Shown: in pieces, positions 15,752 to 23,704 of the stretch | How the letters are laid out: the number at the start of each line of letters is the position of its first letter | How positions within the stretch are numbered: the first letter of the stretch is position 1 | Source of the DNA: Methanosaeta sp. PtaU1.Bin060 | GTDB lineage: Archaea > Halobacteriota > Methanosarcinia > Methanotrichales > Methanotrichaceae | DNA: 44,151 nucleotides | Direction: 5' to 3' | NCBI GenBank assembly: GCA_002067365.1 | Contig: MVRK01000071.1 | Location: forward strand, 1 to 44,151 | Notes under the pieces: model-generated | What the model saw: only the letters and a program-made list of their open reading frames with translations | Told to the model about the DNA's origin: nothing | Databases searched by the model: none | Made by a program: the position numbers and the translations under genes

Positions 15752-17350
15752 TTGAATCTGAGGAGACCCAATGCCAGTGCAGCAACTGGAACATTCAACC
15801 GCTCAAGAAGCGTTGTCCCCCAATCGGGATTGTGCTCGGACTGTCTTGATGGCTGCAGAGGTGGCTGTGAGACCTGGTTAGCATCGTTCAGAGGCAGAGA
15901 AGTGCTGTACCCAGGTCCTTTTGGAGAGATAACGGCCGGAGCAGATAAGGACTATCCCATAGATTACTCTCACCTGAGCATTCAGGGATACGCCGTAGGA
16001 GCCGCAGGATTGCCTGAGGGCGTCGAGGCTGGGCCCGATACTGCGCTCTTCCCCGGGGTCAATACAGAGACCGAGTACGGTTGGTCCAAGAAGGTCAAGA
16101 TGCATCTGCCCATCTTCACTGGCGCGCTTGGCTCGACTGAGATTGCCAGGAAGAACTGGGAGCACTTTGCCATTGGTGCAGCCATAACCGGAATCACCCT
16201 GGTGTGCGGCGAGAACGTCTGCGGAATCGATCCAGGGCTTGAGAGGGACGGCAAAGGGAAGGTGACCAAATCTCCCGAGATGGACAGAAGAATCAACATA
16301 TACAGGAAATTCTATGACGGCTACGGCGAGATCCTGGTGCAGATGAATGTGGAGGACACACGCCTCGGTGTGGCAGAATATGTCTCCTCCAAACACAACC
16401 TGGATACGATTGAGCTGAAGTGGGGCCAAGGAGCCAAATGCATCGGCGGCGAGATCAAAGTGAAGAGCCTTGAGAGGGCCCTTGAGCTCAAGAAGAGGGG
16501 ATATGTCGTCTCGCCAGATCCCGACTTGCCGGAGATTCAGTCGGCATTCCGTGGAGGGGCCATAAAGGAGTTCGAGCGCCACTCCCGTCTGGGCTTTGTC
16601 ACCTACGACGGATTCATGGCCGAGACTGACAGGCTCAGGGATCTCGGCTTCAAGCGCATCACTCTGAAGACTGGTGCCTACTCTATGGTCGAGCTGGCTA
16701 TGGCCTTGCGGTATTGCGCCGAGGCAAAGATCGATCTGCTGACCATCGATGGAGCGCCCGGCGGAACAGGAATGAGCCCCTGGCCCATGATGAATGAGTG
16801 GGGCATACCCACGTTCTACCTGCAGTCTCTGGCCATCGAGTTCGCCAATAAGCTGACCCGGCGCGGGCTGCGTGTGCCTGACCTTGCCATGGCAGGCGGC
16901 TTCTCGACTGAGGATGGCGTCTTCAAGGCTCTGGCGATGGGAACACCCTATTTCAAGGCGGTGTGCATGGGCAGAGCCCTCATGATCCCCGGGATGGTTG
17001 GAAAGAACATCCAGGACTGGATGAGCAAGAACGATCTGCCAAAGTCCGTCTCCAAGTTCGGAAGTAAGCCCGAGGAGATCTTCGTGGCCTACGAGGAGCT
17101 GAAGGCCAAATACGGGAACGATTTCAAGGATATACCCCTCGGCGCCATCGCCATCTATACCTACGGCCAGAAGTTCAAGACTGGCCTGCAGCAGCTCATG
17201 GCCGGCTCCAGGAACTTCAGGCTCTCCACCATCTCGCGAGACGATCTCATGGCGCTTACCGAGGAGGCGGCATACGTCTCTGGCATACCCTATGTCATGG
17301 AGGCCCGCCGCGAAGAGGCTGAGAGGATACTGGATGCCCTGGTTCCCTGA
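15752..17350 (+). CDS. Archaeal FMN-binding glutamate synthase-like protein
   Basis: A 532-residue protein equal to the FMN/synthase barrel of GltB without the glutaminase and GXGXG domains. Barrel signatures include MHLPIFTGALGSTEI, LKWGQGAKCIGGEIK, LTIDGAPGGTGMSPWP (FMN phosphate/active loop) and MAGGFSTEDGVFKALAMG. The N-terminus carries CSDCLDGCRGGC (Cys28, 31, 35, 39), a cluster-like motif preceding the barrel. It probably makes glutamate from 2-oxoglutarate and ammonia with electrons from ferredoxin or a partner; the glutaminase part must be separate. The start is TTG 15752 behind GGAGGAGG. Divergent from glnA, so it is a likely partner in ammonia assimilation. Confidence 0.88.
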   Translation: MNLRRPNASAATGTFNRSRSVVPQSGLCSDCLDGCRGGCETWLASFRGREVLYPGPFGEITAGADKDYPIDYSHLSIQGYAVGAAGLPEGVEAGPDTALFPGVNTETEYGWSKKVKMHLPIFTGALGSTEIARKNWEHFAIGAAITGITLVCGENVCGIDPGLERDGKGKVTKSPEMDRRINIYRKFYDGYGEILVQMNVEDTRLGVAEYVSSKHNLDTIELKWGQGAKCIGGEIKVKSLERALELKKRGYVVSPDPDLPEIQSAFRGGAIKEFERHSRLGFVTYDGFMAETDRLRDLGFKRITLKTGAYSMVELAMALRYCAEAKIDLLTIDGAPGGTGMSPWPMMNEWGIPTFYLQSLAIEFANKLTRRGLRVPDLAMAGGFSTEDGVFKALAMGTPYFKAVCMGRALMIPGMVGKNIQDWMSKNDLPKSVSKFGSKPEEIFVAYEELKAKYGNDFKDIPLGAIAIYTYGQKFKTGLQQLMAGSRNFRLSTISRDDLMALTEEAAYVSGIPYVMEARREEAERILDALVP

Positions 17351-17380
17351 GAGCCGAAACTAATTTTTTCTCAATGGTCA

Positions 17381-17428
17381 GGGCGGCATCATGGCCAAGG
17401 CGAGCGGCCTGCAAAACTGATGCCGCCC
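17381..17428. terminator. Strong bidirectional hairpin between convergent genes
   Basis: GGGCGGCATCA (17381-17391) pairs perfectly over 11 bp with TGATGCCGCCC (17418-17428). The loop holds an inner GGCC/GGCC stem (17393-17396 and 17406-17409). It lies 30 bases after the glutamate synthase stop and about 70 bases past the stop of the convergent lyase gene, with CTTTT following on the plus strand. Confidence 0.6.
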
Positions 17429-17501
17429 CTTGACGCTTTTATGTGTGCTGGATTGATTTATGAGATCCCTCTGATGCTCGCGGGGTTGAGCTCTTGCTGA
17501 T

Positions 17502-18386
17502 CTATTGGCCAGAAACGCAGTATCCATCCTCCGCCTTCCTGATCTCCTCCAGCCCAACTAACCTATTGAACTCGTCGAAGGTCATCATCCTCTCGTCGAG
17601 TCCTGCAGTGGTGCCTGTCCTCTTCAGCGTCTCGAAGAGCTCGCGAGCTGCCAGAGCAACGGCATATGTGCAGGCCGTCGCATAGGCCACGACTGAGTAG
17701 CCGATCTCTTCAAGCTCTTTTGAGGTCAGCGTCGGCGTCCTGCCTCCCGGAAGCATGTTCACCATGTGGGGCGCATCCACCTCCCCTGTTATCCTCCTCA
17801 TCTGCTCGACTGATTCAGGTGCCTCAACGAAGATCAGGTCCGCTCCTGCCTCCCTGTATAGATTGGCCCTGTGGATGGCGTCCTCGATGCCGTTCACTGC
17901 CAGAGCATCTGTCCTGGCCGTGATCACGAGGTCTGGGTCCGATCTGGCGTCGAGGGCAGCCCGTAGCTTGCTCACCATCTCCTCAGGGGCTATGACCTGT
18001 TTGCCTGCCATGTGGCCGCAGCGCTTGGGATAGTCCTGGTCTTCCAGGAAGAGCCCTGCGACGCCGGCTTTCTCGAAGAGCCTCACAGTCCTGATGACAT
18101 TGGTTACGTTGCCGTGACCTGTATCGCCATCGGCGAAGACTGGGATATTCACTGCATCAACCATCCTCGATGCAGCCTCCGCCATCTCAGTCAGTGTGAG
18201 CAAAGAGACGTCTGGCATCCCCAGAAGGGCTGCGCTATTTGCATAGCCCGCGCTGAAGACCGCCTTGAATCCAGACTGCTCTGCGATCCTGGCGCAGAGG
18301 GCATCATGGGCCACGGGGATCATGAGGATCTCATCATCCTCGATGTACCTCCTCAGGAGGGAAGTTTTCCTCAATCCTATCACCAT
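17502..18386 (-). CDS. Isocitrate lyase / PEP mutase superfamily enzyme
   Basis: A 294-residue barrel enzyme of the (methyl)isocitrate lyase group. Mg-binding FADGDTGHGN is at 85-94, LEDQDYPKRCGH at 114-125 holds the catalytic Cys123 in the KxCGH loop typical of lyases, and ITARTDALAV and IFVEAPES follow. The Cys loop favours C-C bond cleavage (2-methylisocitrate or a related 2-hydroxy or dimethyl-malate substrate) over phosphonate mutase activity. No methylcitrate cycle genes are nearby, so the substrate stays open. Annotation as carboxyphosphonoenolpyruvate mutase would be over-precise. Monocistronic, convergent with the glutamate synthase-like gene. Confidence 0.85.
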   Translation of the reverse strand: MVIGLRKTSLLRRYIEDDEILMIPVAHDALCARIAEQSGFKAVFSAGYANSAALLGMPDVSLLTLTEMAEAASRMVDAVNIPVFADGDTGHGNVTNVIRTVRLFEKAGVAGLFLEDQDYPKRCGHMAGKQVIAPEEMVSKLRAALDARSDPDLVITARTDALAVNGIEDAIHRANLYREAGADLIFVEAPESVEQMRRITGEVDAPHMVNMLPGGRTPTLTSKELEEIGYSVVAYATACTYAVALAARELFETLKRTGTTAGLDERMMTFDEFNRLVGLEEIRKAEDGYCVSGQ

Positions 18387-18759
18387 CTCCTCTAGGAGAG
18401 ACCATCTCCATTAATATTCTCGTGCCCGGCTGTTCTAATCTCAATCAGATGCAGTGGGGCGATTGCTTGTAGGGGGTGAAATCTTTTGAGGACTGTCTCG
18501 CTCATCATCTGCAAATGCTCTGGTGCGAGGGATGGCAAGTTGCACCAGGCACCTGCAGCTTCGAAGAATATTATGAACGTCTGAACTGAACCATTAAATC
18601 GGTTTTTGCTGAAAACAGAACGGTTTTTGGGATTTTTTAAAGTGCCGGGCAGGATGAGCAGACTCGCCGTTCGTTCGGAATGGGTCTTTTATATCGTTCG
18701 AAGAGAGGGATGTGCGGACAACAACTCTGGAAATCGTGTTGTCCTATGGAGGTATAGAT
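18387..18759. other. Divergent intergenic region with hairpin and promoter motifs
   Basis: A 373-bp gap. CTGGTGC (18520-18526) pairs with GCACCAG (18542-18548) around a 15-base loop. CGGTTTTTG occurs twice within 18600-18635, followed by TTTTTT. The promoter for the repeat protein lies at 18668-18700. No ORF of coding character; a small RNA is possible but unsupported. Confidence 0.35.
18668..18700 (+). promoter_or_regulatory. Promoter of the collagen-like gene, with CGTTCG repeats
   Basis: The TATA box TTTTATAT (18687-18694) lies 66 bases before ATG 18760. The hexamer CGTTCG occurs at 18668-18673, 18672-18677 and 18695-18700, so it flanks the TATA box on both sides. The placement suggests a repressor or activator site, but no regulator is identified. 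Confidence 0.5.
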
Positions 18760-19323
18760 ATGGCTAAATTTATCAAATTGTTTGTGGCATTGGCAGCCCT
18801 ATGCATTCTCGTCCTGCCTGCCTTCTCAACGCCGGATTACGGAATGATGGGGCAGGATGGTAACCAGAAGGCGTGCGGTTGCGATAAGTCAGCGATGGGA
18901 GTAGATGGGAAGGCATGCGATGGCCAGAAGTCGATGATGGGACAGGATGGCAAAGCATGGGACAACGAGAAGTTCAAGATGGGCTGGAACAAAGATAAGC
19001 AGTGCGATTGCAACAAGGAGATCAGGTCCATGATGGGCCAGCCCGGAAAGGATGGCCAAGCAGGCTGCAACAAGGATAACATGCCTATGATGGGCGAGCC
19101 TGGAAAGGATGGCCAAGCAGGCTGCAACAAGGATATCAGGTCCATGATGGGCGAGCCTGGAAAGGACGGCCAAGCAGGCTGCAACAAGGATAACATGCCT
19201 ATGATGGGCCAGCCCGGAAAGGACGGCCAGCCAGGCGGCAACAAGGAGATCAGGTCCATGATGGGCGAGCACGGAAAGGACGGCTTCAAGGCTGTCATAG
19301 TAAGTGTTCGCGTCATTCAGTAG
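18760..19323 (+). CDS. Secreted Cys-containing collagen-like repeat protein
   Basis: A 187-residue protein that I cannot assign to a family. GGAGG seven bases upstream fixes ATG 18760. Residues 1-23 are a signal peptide (MAKFIKLFVALAALCILVLP). Residues 28-85 are irregular repeats of MMGQDGK with CGCD and CDC pairs. Residues 90-175 hold a 19-residue repeat, MMG[QE]PGKDGQAGCNKD[NI][MR][PS], in four full copies plus a partial one. Each repeat has a short Gly-X-Y-like GEPGKDGQAG stretch. One Cys per unit, plus abundant Met, Asp and Lys, could bind metal or cross-link chains outside the cell. The last repeat loses its Cys (PGGNKE). Runs of Gly-X-Y are too short for a long triple helix. Confidence 0.75.
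   Translation: MAKFIKLFVALAALCILVLPAFSTPDYGMMGQDGNQKACGCDKSAMGVDGKACDGQKSMMGQDGKAWDNEKFKMGWNKDKQCDCNKEIRSMMGQPGKDGQAGCNKDNMPMMGEPGKDGQAGCNKDIRSMMGEPGKDGQAGCNKDNMPMMGQPGKDGQPGGNKEIRSMMGEHGKDGFKAVIVSVRVIQ
19030..19284 (+). repeat. 57-bp tandem coding repeat
   Basis: Units begin at 19030, 19087, 19144, 19201 and 19258, exactly 57 bp apart, and are nearly identical; the fifth is partial. Alternate units share endings (MP versus RS), so a 114-bp dimer was probably duplicated. The repeat encodes the Met/Gly/Cys motif of the secreted protein. It is in frame and inside a gene, not a CRISPR array. Confidence 0.9.
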
Positions 19324-19534
19324 AACAAAAGGCAAGCCTAATTGAAGGCGGATATTACGTAAGAGGGTCAGGATACGGACATCCTGACCAATGATCATTT
19401 AAAAATGCAAAAGCGTGACCGCAGTTGAATTCGGATCTCAATTAAGTGCACTTCAGTTTGTTCATATGTCGAGATACCAAAACTGTTGGATGCCTTGAGA
19501 ATTGGCGGAAGACAGTGAAAAAGAGGAACTTGAA

Positions 19535-20152
19535 ATGAAAAAGATGTTTAATTTAGGGATATTGATATTTCTGATAGCGGGATGCATGGTGACGACCGCT
19601 GTCTCACAAGAGCAGGTAACTTTGACCACATACGTTCACGATGGAAGCCTCGATGGAGCTCTGCTCTCAGGGGTTCAGATTACGGGGCAGGATGCAGGCG
19701 GCAACACCTTCCAGGGCGTGACAGACTCGAATGGCGCTGCGGTCTTCAGCGGAGTCTCTGGTACCTGGGCATTCTCCTTCACAAAGGATGGCTACGATGA
19801 ATTGGACCTGAACTACGAGGTCAACGAGACGCAAGAAGCGGCAGCCTATCTTCAGAAGGCATCTCTCTCTCAGGAAGAGACAGAGAGCGCAACAGAACAG
19901 GTTACTCTGACGGTGGACGTCCACGATGGAAGCCTCGATGGAGCTCTGCTCTCTGGGGTTCAGATTGCGGGACAGGATGCAGGCGGCAACACCTTCCAGG
20001 GCGTGACAGACTCGAATGGCGCTGCGGTCTTCAGCGGAGTCCCTGGTACCTGGGCATTCTCCTTCACAAAGGATGGCTACGGTGAATTGAACCTGAACTA
20101 CGAGGTCAACGAGACTCAAGAAGCAGCCGCCTATCTGGAAAAGTCGACATAA
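19535..20152 (+). CDS. Secreted protein with two beta-sandwich repeats (paralog A)
   Basis: A 205-residue protein starting at ATG 19535, with AGAGGA upstream. Signal peptide MKKMFNLGILIFLIAGCMVT, with cleavage after about TTAVS (a lipobox-like Gly-Cys is present at GC). Two 95-residue repeats follow, each with VTLT.YVHDGSLDGALLSGV, GQDAGGNTFQGVTDSNGAA, GTWAFSFTKDGY and YEVNETQEAAAYL. The pattern (DGxxxDGxxLSGVxIxxxDAxGNxxxxxTDSNGxxxF) matches carboxypeptidase-regulatory-like or Ig-like beta domains used as surface modules. No catalytic motif. The next gene is a paralog with three such repeats. Confidence 0.75.
   Translation: MKKMFNLGILIFLIAGCMVTTAVSQEQVTLTTYVHDGSLDGALLSGVQITGQDAGGNTFQGVTDSNGAAVFSGVSGTWAFSFTKDGYDELDLNYEVNETQEAAAYLQKASLSQEETESATEQVTLTVDVHDGSLDGALLSGVQIAGQDAGGNTFQGVTDSNGAAVFSGVPGTWAFSFTKDGYGELNLNYEVNETQEAAAYLEKST
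19637..20136 (+). repeat. 285-bp spaced near-identical domain duplication
   Basis: Bases 19637-19851 and 19922-20136 are nearly identical with an exact 285-bp offset, matching two 95-residue protein repeats. Differences are few and mostly synonymous or conservative, which suggests recent duplication or gene conversion. Confidence 0.85.
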
Positions 20153-20500
20153 TCTCAAAATAAAAAGACTGCTTCGGCGTTGAAGCATCGGCCATGCAGC
20201 AGATTGCAGCCAGTTTGATGAATGAAAACAATAGTGCGGGCTCGTGGTGGCTGACAAAGAGGCCAGAACTCGGATCGAACAGCGATTCTGGTCCCTCCTC
20301 ATCCCATTACATCCACCTCATTTGCTCACCATCACGAGCCCTTTCACCCCCATGGTCCGCCGGACGAGAACTGCAACATCGGCCAATTCGGCTCTCTGCC
20401 CTCAAGGCTGTGGCAGGTACAATCATGTTTTATATTGTTTGAGGAGATAGTAACAAGTAACAAAAGCACGAGCGTTGATTCGTGGCTTGAGGGACTGGAC
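20153..20500 (+). other. Intergenic region between paralogs
   Basis: A 348-bp gap between two same-strand secreted-protein genes. GCTTC-GGCGTT-GAAGC near 20171-20186 is a small hairpin just after the first gene. The remainder has no clear TATA box; TTTTATATTG near 20429 is the best promoter candidate for the second gene. Small plus-strand frames here have no coding character. Confidence 0.35.
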
Positions 20501-21535
20501 ATGAGAAAAAGATACTCTATGATATTCTTTTTTTTAATTTCGATATCTTTGGCATTGGGTGGTACGGGATTCGCAGCCTCCCCGCTCACCAACGGAAAGT
20601 GGGCGGCACCTGAAAGCTTCACCGCGGGGATGTACCCTGGGCAGGAGGAGAACAGATTCTCTATGGCTTACAGCCAGGTCACATTGAGCCTCTATGTCCT
20701 CGATGGCGGGCCTGATGGCTCGCCGCTTTCTGGAGTGGCTGTCACTGTGTATGATGCAGGAGGAAATCGCTTTGAGAGAATAACGAACCCCAACGGCCTG
20801 GTGGTCGTGCGGGGAGACGCAGGCATGTGGAGGTTTGCCCTTGTCAAGGATGGCTATACGCCCCTCAATGTGAATCATAACATCACTGCGAATGGCAGAG
20901 CCTTTGTTTTCCTTGAGAGTGCCACAGTGCAGCCTGAGCAGGTCTCTCTGACTGCATATGTTCATGATGGAAGCCTCAATGGGACTCAGCTCTCAGGAGT
21001 CCGGGTCACTGGGCAGGATGCAGGCGGCAACGCCTTCGAGGGCACGACCGACTCGAATGGCGCTGTGACCATCGGCGGTCAGCCAGGCCTGTGGCAGTTC
21101 CAGTTCACCAGGGATGGCTACGAGGCACTGGACCTGAGCTATGAGGTCAATGAGACCCATGAGGCTGTCGTCTACCTCACCAGGTCACAGGCGCAGCCTG
21201 AGCAGGTCTCTCTGACTGCATACGTCCATGATGGAAGCCTCAACGGGACTCAGCTCTCAGGAGTCCGGGTCACTGGACAGGATGCAGGCGGAAACGCCTT
21301 CGAGGGCATGACCGACTCGAATGGCGCTGTGACCATCGGCGGTCAGCCAGGCCTGTGGCAGTTCCAGTTCACCAGGGAGGGATACGAGACTCTCGACCTG
21401 AGCTATGAGGTCAATGAGACCCATGAGGCTGCAGCCTACCTGGAGAAGGCATACGATGAGCAGGAACAAAATGATGGTCATGTCGTGACTATTCCCCTTG
21501 CATCAAATGGCTCCACCACACGCCTGACGGCCTAG
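20501..21535 (+). CDS. Secreted protein with three beta-sandwich repeats (paralog B)
   Basis: A 344-residue protein. I start it at ATG 20501 (MRKRYSMIFFFLISISLALG), which gives a normal signal peptide with GAGGG upstream; a longer frame from 20435 would bury it. After about residue 55 come three repeats: a diverged one (VTLSLYVLDGGPDGSPLSGV) and two near-identical 88-residue units (VSLTAYVHDGSLNGTQLSGV, GQDAGGNAFEG, TDSNGAVTIGGQPGLWQFQFT). They share the module of the preceding gene. The final 25 residues (DEQEQNDGHVVTIPLASNG) are non-repetitive. Likely a cell-surface or extracellular adhesive protein; no enzymatic motif. Confidence 0.75.
   Translation: MRKRYSMIFFFLISISLALGGTGFAASPLTNGKWAAPESFTAGMYPGQEENRFSMAYSQVTLSLYVLDGGPDGSPLSGVAVTVYDAGGNRFERITNPNGLVVVRGDAGMWRFALVKDGYTPLNVNHNITANGRAFVFLESATVQPEQVSLTAYVHDGSLNGTQLSGVRVTGQDAGGNAFEGTTDSNGAVTIGGQPGLWQFQFTRDGYEALDLSYEVNETHEAVVYLTRSQAQPEQVSLTAYVHDGSLNGTQLSGVRVTGQDAGGNAFEGMTDSNGAVTIGGQPGLWQFQFTREGYETLDLSYEVNETHEAAAYLEKAYDEQEQNDGHVVTIPLASNGSTTRLTA
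20933..21450 (+). repeat. 264-bp tandem domain repeat
   Basis: Near-identical units start at 20933 and 21197, 264 bp apart, encoding the second and third 88-residue domains of paralog B. The first domain (about 20668-20930) is related at protein level only. The unit is also related to the 285-bp repeat of paralog A. Confidence 0.85.
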
Positions 21536-21569
21536 CGCCTTAGAGACTGGCACAGCAAAATAGCACAGC

Positions 21570-21604
21570 TGCTTCAGGCGGCATGGGATCAGCCGCCCGG
21601 AGCA
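21570..21604 (+). terminator. Terminator hairpin after paralog B
   Basis: TGCTTCAGGCGGC (21570-21582) pairs with GCCGCCCGGAGCA (21592-21604), 13 positions with one G-U and one mismatch, around a 9-base loop. It starts 35 bases after the stop. A CTTTTTTATT run follows near 21630, at the tail of convergent mch. Confidence 0.55.
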
Positions 21605-21635
21605 GCGAGGGACGAGGGCCGACTTTATCGCTTTT

Positions 21636-22616
21636 TTATTCCTTTTGCCGGGAGGCTTTGAGCAGCTCCAGGTTGAAGGACTCCATAAGAACCTCAGGAT
21701 TCAATCTGCCGCTGACAAAAGTGCGCCTGGATGTCATCTCGTTCATGACCACCCTGGCAGGTGCAAAGACATTATGGTCCACCTTGAAGAAATCGAATCC
21801 AGCCGCCTTGAAGGTCTTATAGAAGGGCGCTCCGTAGTCGCGGGACGCCTCTGATGGCATGGACAGAAGGATCTGCCTCAGCTCCTCCAGGTTCTCATAC
21901 TTCAGGGTATAGAAGGTCTCTCCACCGTAGATGATGGAGTCATTCGAGGAGCCCATGCACATTGTGGCGTCACCGACGACTGGCGAGATGGGAGCCCTTC
22001 CCCAGCCGCTCGCGATGCAGTTGATGTCGAAGCCCATAGTGAAGAGCTTGTGAAGGCCGGTCTCGACGACGCGAGCAGAAACCTGCACCAGCCCCGCCAC
22101 AGAATCTGTGGGCGCAACAGCCAACCTCAGGTCTGCGGGATCTATGCCGCACTGTTCAGCGATCTTTGATGAGACGGCCGCGTCAGGAAGCCTGTTTGAT
22201 TCGAGCACCAGAACGCCCACGTCCGAAAACTCCTCGAAGCCGATCTTCTCATAGAGGTCCTTGGTCTTTCCCGCCAGGACACGCGCCGGCCCGCTTCCCA
22301 TGGCGAAGTACTTGTCGGCCTTTATCTGCCACATGGCGCACTGGGATGCCATGCATGAGACTGCCGGGTGATCAGTTGCCACCTGAACGCCAGGAAGCTG
22401 CACGCCCAGAACATCGCAGGGGACGATCTGGATGTCAGCAAGATCCGCCATGCAGAGTCTGCTGAGGTAGATGCCAGCGCCCAAACCACCAGCGGCCTTC
22501 ACGCCGGCGTCCGCCACTACAGTGCCGTTGTCAAGCTCGTGGACCTCCAGTCGCAGTTCATCCTCGAAGTCCAGCATGTCCTCAAAAACCTCGAAACCCA
22601 TCTCGTTGATGCCCAT
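21636..22616 (-). CDS. mch: N5,N10-methenyltetrahydromethanopterin cyclohydrolase
   Basis: A 326-residue Mch, the usual length. Signatures include DAGVKAAGGLGAGIYLSRLCMADL, ATDHPAVSCMASQCAMWQI, FAMGSGPARVLAGK, APTDSVAGLVQVSARVVETGLHKL, ASGWGRAPISPVVGDATMCMG and KVDHNVFAPARVVMNE. It interconverts 5-formyl- and methenyl-H4MPT in the C1 branch of methanogenesis, a cytoplasmic step. This is the clearest lineage marker in the window. Start ATG 22616 with AAGGTGAT upstream; the TTG immediately before it is also in frame. It is isolated from other methanogenesis genes, as is common. Confidence 0.97.
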   Translation of the reverse strand: MGINEMGFEVFEDMLDFEDELRLEVHELDNGTVVADAGVKAAGGLGAGIYLSRLCMADLADIQIVPCDVLGVQLPGVQVATDHPAVSCMASQCAMWQIKADKYFAMGSGPARVLAGKTKDLYEKIGFEEFSDVGVLVLESNRLPDAAVSSKIAEQCGIDPADLRLAVAPTDSVAGLVQVSARVVETGLHKLFTMGFDINCIASGWGRAPISPVVGDATMCMGSSNDSIIYGGETFYTLKYENLEELRQILLSMPSEASRDYGAPFYKTFKAAGFDFFKVDHNVFAPARVVMNEMTSRRTFVSGRLNPEVLMESFNLELLKASRQKE

Positions 22617-22880
22617 CAAGGCCGATCACCTTTCCTCTCCAGAAAGCCGGAGGTCTTATTAATTTGGCGATGACAGCACCCTTGAGACAGGATGCGAACC
22701 TGCCATGGAGACAAATGGTCTGCGGATCGGTGTTTTGTTCGGCAGTGCTTTCAGGATGCTTTCGAGGAGAGCTTTTGGGCGCACCATTTTTCGGGAAATA
22801 TGTTATGTTATCGGTGAATTGTTTTGGGATGCATTGCTTATTAATATGAGAATAATAAAACCCTCTTCGGATTAAGCGGA

Positions 22881-23534
22881 ATGGAAGGTTTGAAATTGAA
22901 GCTGAGATGTTCGGGCTTGGTAGTGCTTATTCTTCTGGTGCTGTTGTGGTCGGCCTCCCCTCTCCTGGCCGAGGACGCCGCTCAGGCGGTGGCCAGTCCC
23001 GAGACGAATGCATCCATCAGCGCGATCGCTGCGGAAGAGGATCTCTCTCCTGCAGTACCCTTGAATGTACAGGGCATCTGGCGTTTCTCCATCGCAGGCA
23101 CAGAGATCACTGTGGCTTTGAACCAGTCGGAAGATGCCATCCACGGGCAGGCCAAGTTTGAGGGTGCAGATCCCTGGAATGGCGTTGTGGCAGGCTCAGT
23201 CTCGGGCAGGATGGTTTATATCGCCATGGCAGCCATGCAGGGAAAGGTGCTGGTCTCCACTTACATCACAGGGACCGCGGAAGACAACACCCTCACAGGG
23301 AGCTATGTCCAGTACGACGGCAGCATGGCGAAGGGCGATCTTTCAGCCACAAGGATCGGCTCCGACACATCAGGCTACACTCCAGCAAGCGTGGCTCTGC
23401 CTGAGACAGCAGCACAGCCCCAGGCGACGCCTGAGCAGCCGGAGGCTGTATCAAAGAAGACCGCCTTCAAGGATGTGACGGAGCTGGCCAAGGGGATAGA
23501 CCCCAACATCATGCCGAGGTTTGCTCCTCTGTAG
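22881..23534 (+). CDS. Secreted protein, family not recognised
   Basis: A 217-residue protein with a strong signal peptide (RCSGLVVLILLVLLWSASPLLA, cleavage about residue 30). The core, about 60-165, reads as antiparallel strands: GIWRFSIAGTEITVALNQS, AIHGQAKFEG, WNGVVAGSVSGRMVYIAMAA, KVLVSTYITGTA, TLTGSYVQYDGS. That layout resembles small lipocalin-like or META-like beta barrels, but I cannot name a family. The C-terminal part is Pro/Gln/Ala-rich, then ends ELAKGIDPNIMPRFAPL. ATG 22881 may be replaced by TTG 22890 or 22896, since GGAAGG lies between them. A TATA-like TTATTAATATG lies about 40 bp upstream. Confidence 0.6.
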   Translation: MEGLKLKLRCSGLVVLILLVLLWSASPLLAEDAAQAVASPETNASISAIAAEEDLSPAVPLNVQGIWRFSIAGTEITVALNQSEDAIHGQAKFEGADPWNGVVAGSVSGRMVYIAMAAMQGKVLVSTYITGTAEDNTLTGSYVQYDGSMAKGDLSATRIGSDTSGYTPASVALPETAAQPQATPEQPEAVSKKTAFKDVTELAKGIDPNIMPRFAPL

Positions 23535-23704
23535 CCCCGGCAATAAAAGCGTTAGGCTTCATCGGGCTTCCGCCCCAAGCGCGCCTATTCTTTCGATGGT
23601 AGGGCTTGGAATGGATGGGGCTGCACCTATCTCAGCGTGTTCAATCACGCAGATTCATAGAAATGTAGGTTAGAAAACCCGATTCATCAGGGCATGAGCA
23701 GGAG

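Noticed and set aside
17502-18386. Calling the gene PEP mutase or isocitrate lyase proper
   Set aside because: The KRCGH loop supports a lyase, but the protein is too short for classical isocitrate lyase and no glyoxylate or methylcitrate partners are near.
18500-18560. Hairpin CTGGTGC/GCACCAG as a small RNA gene
   Set aside because: It has a 15-base loop, no linked TATA box and no terminator; it is recorded only as a feature of the gap.
19030-19284. Regular 57-bp repeats as a CRISPR array
   Set aside because: The repeats are contiguous with no unique spacers, in frame, and encode a repeated protein motif.
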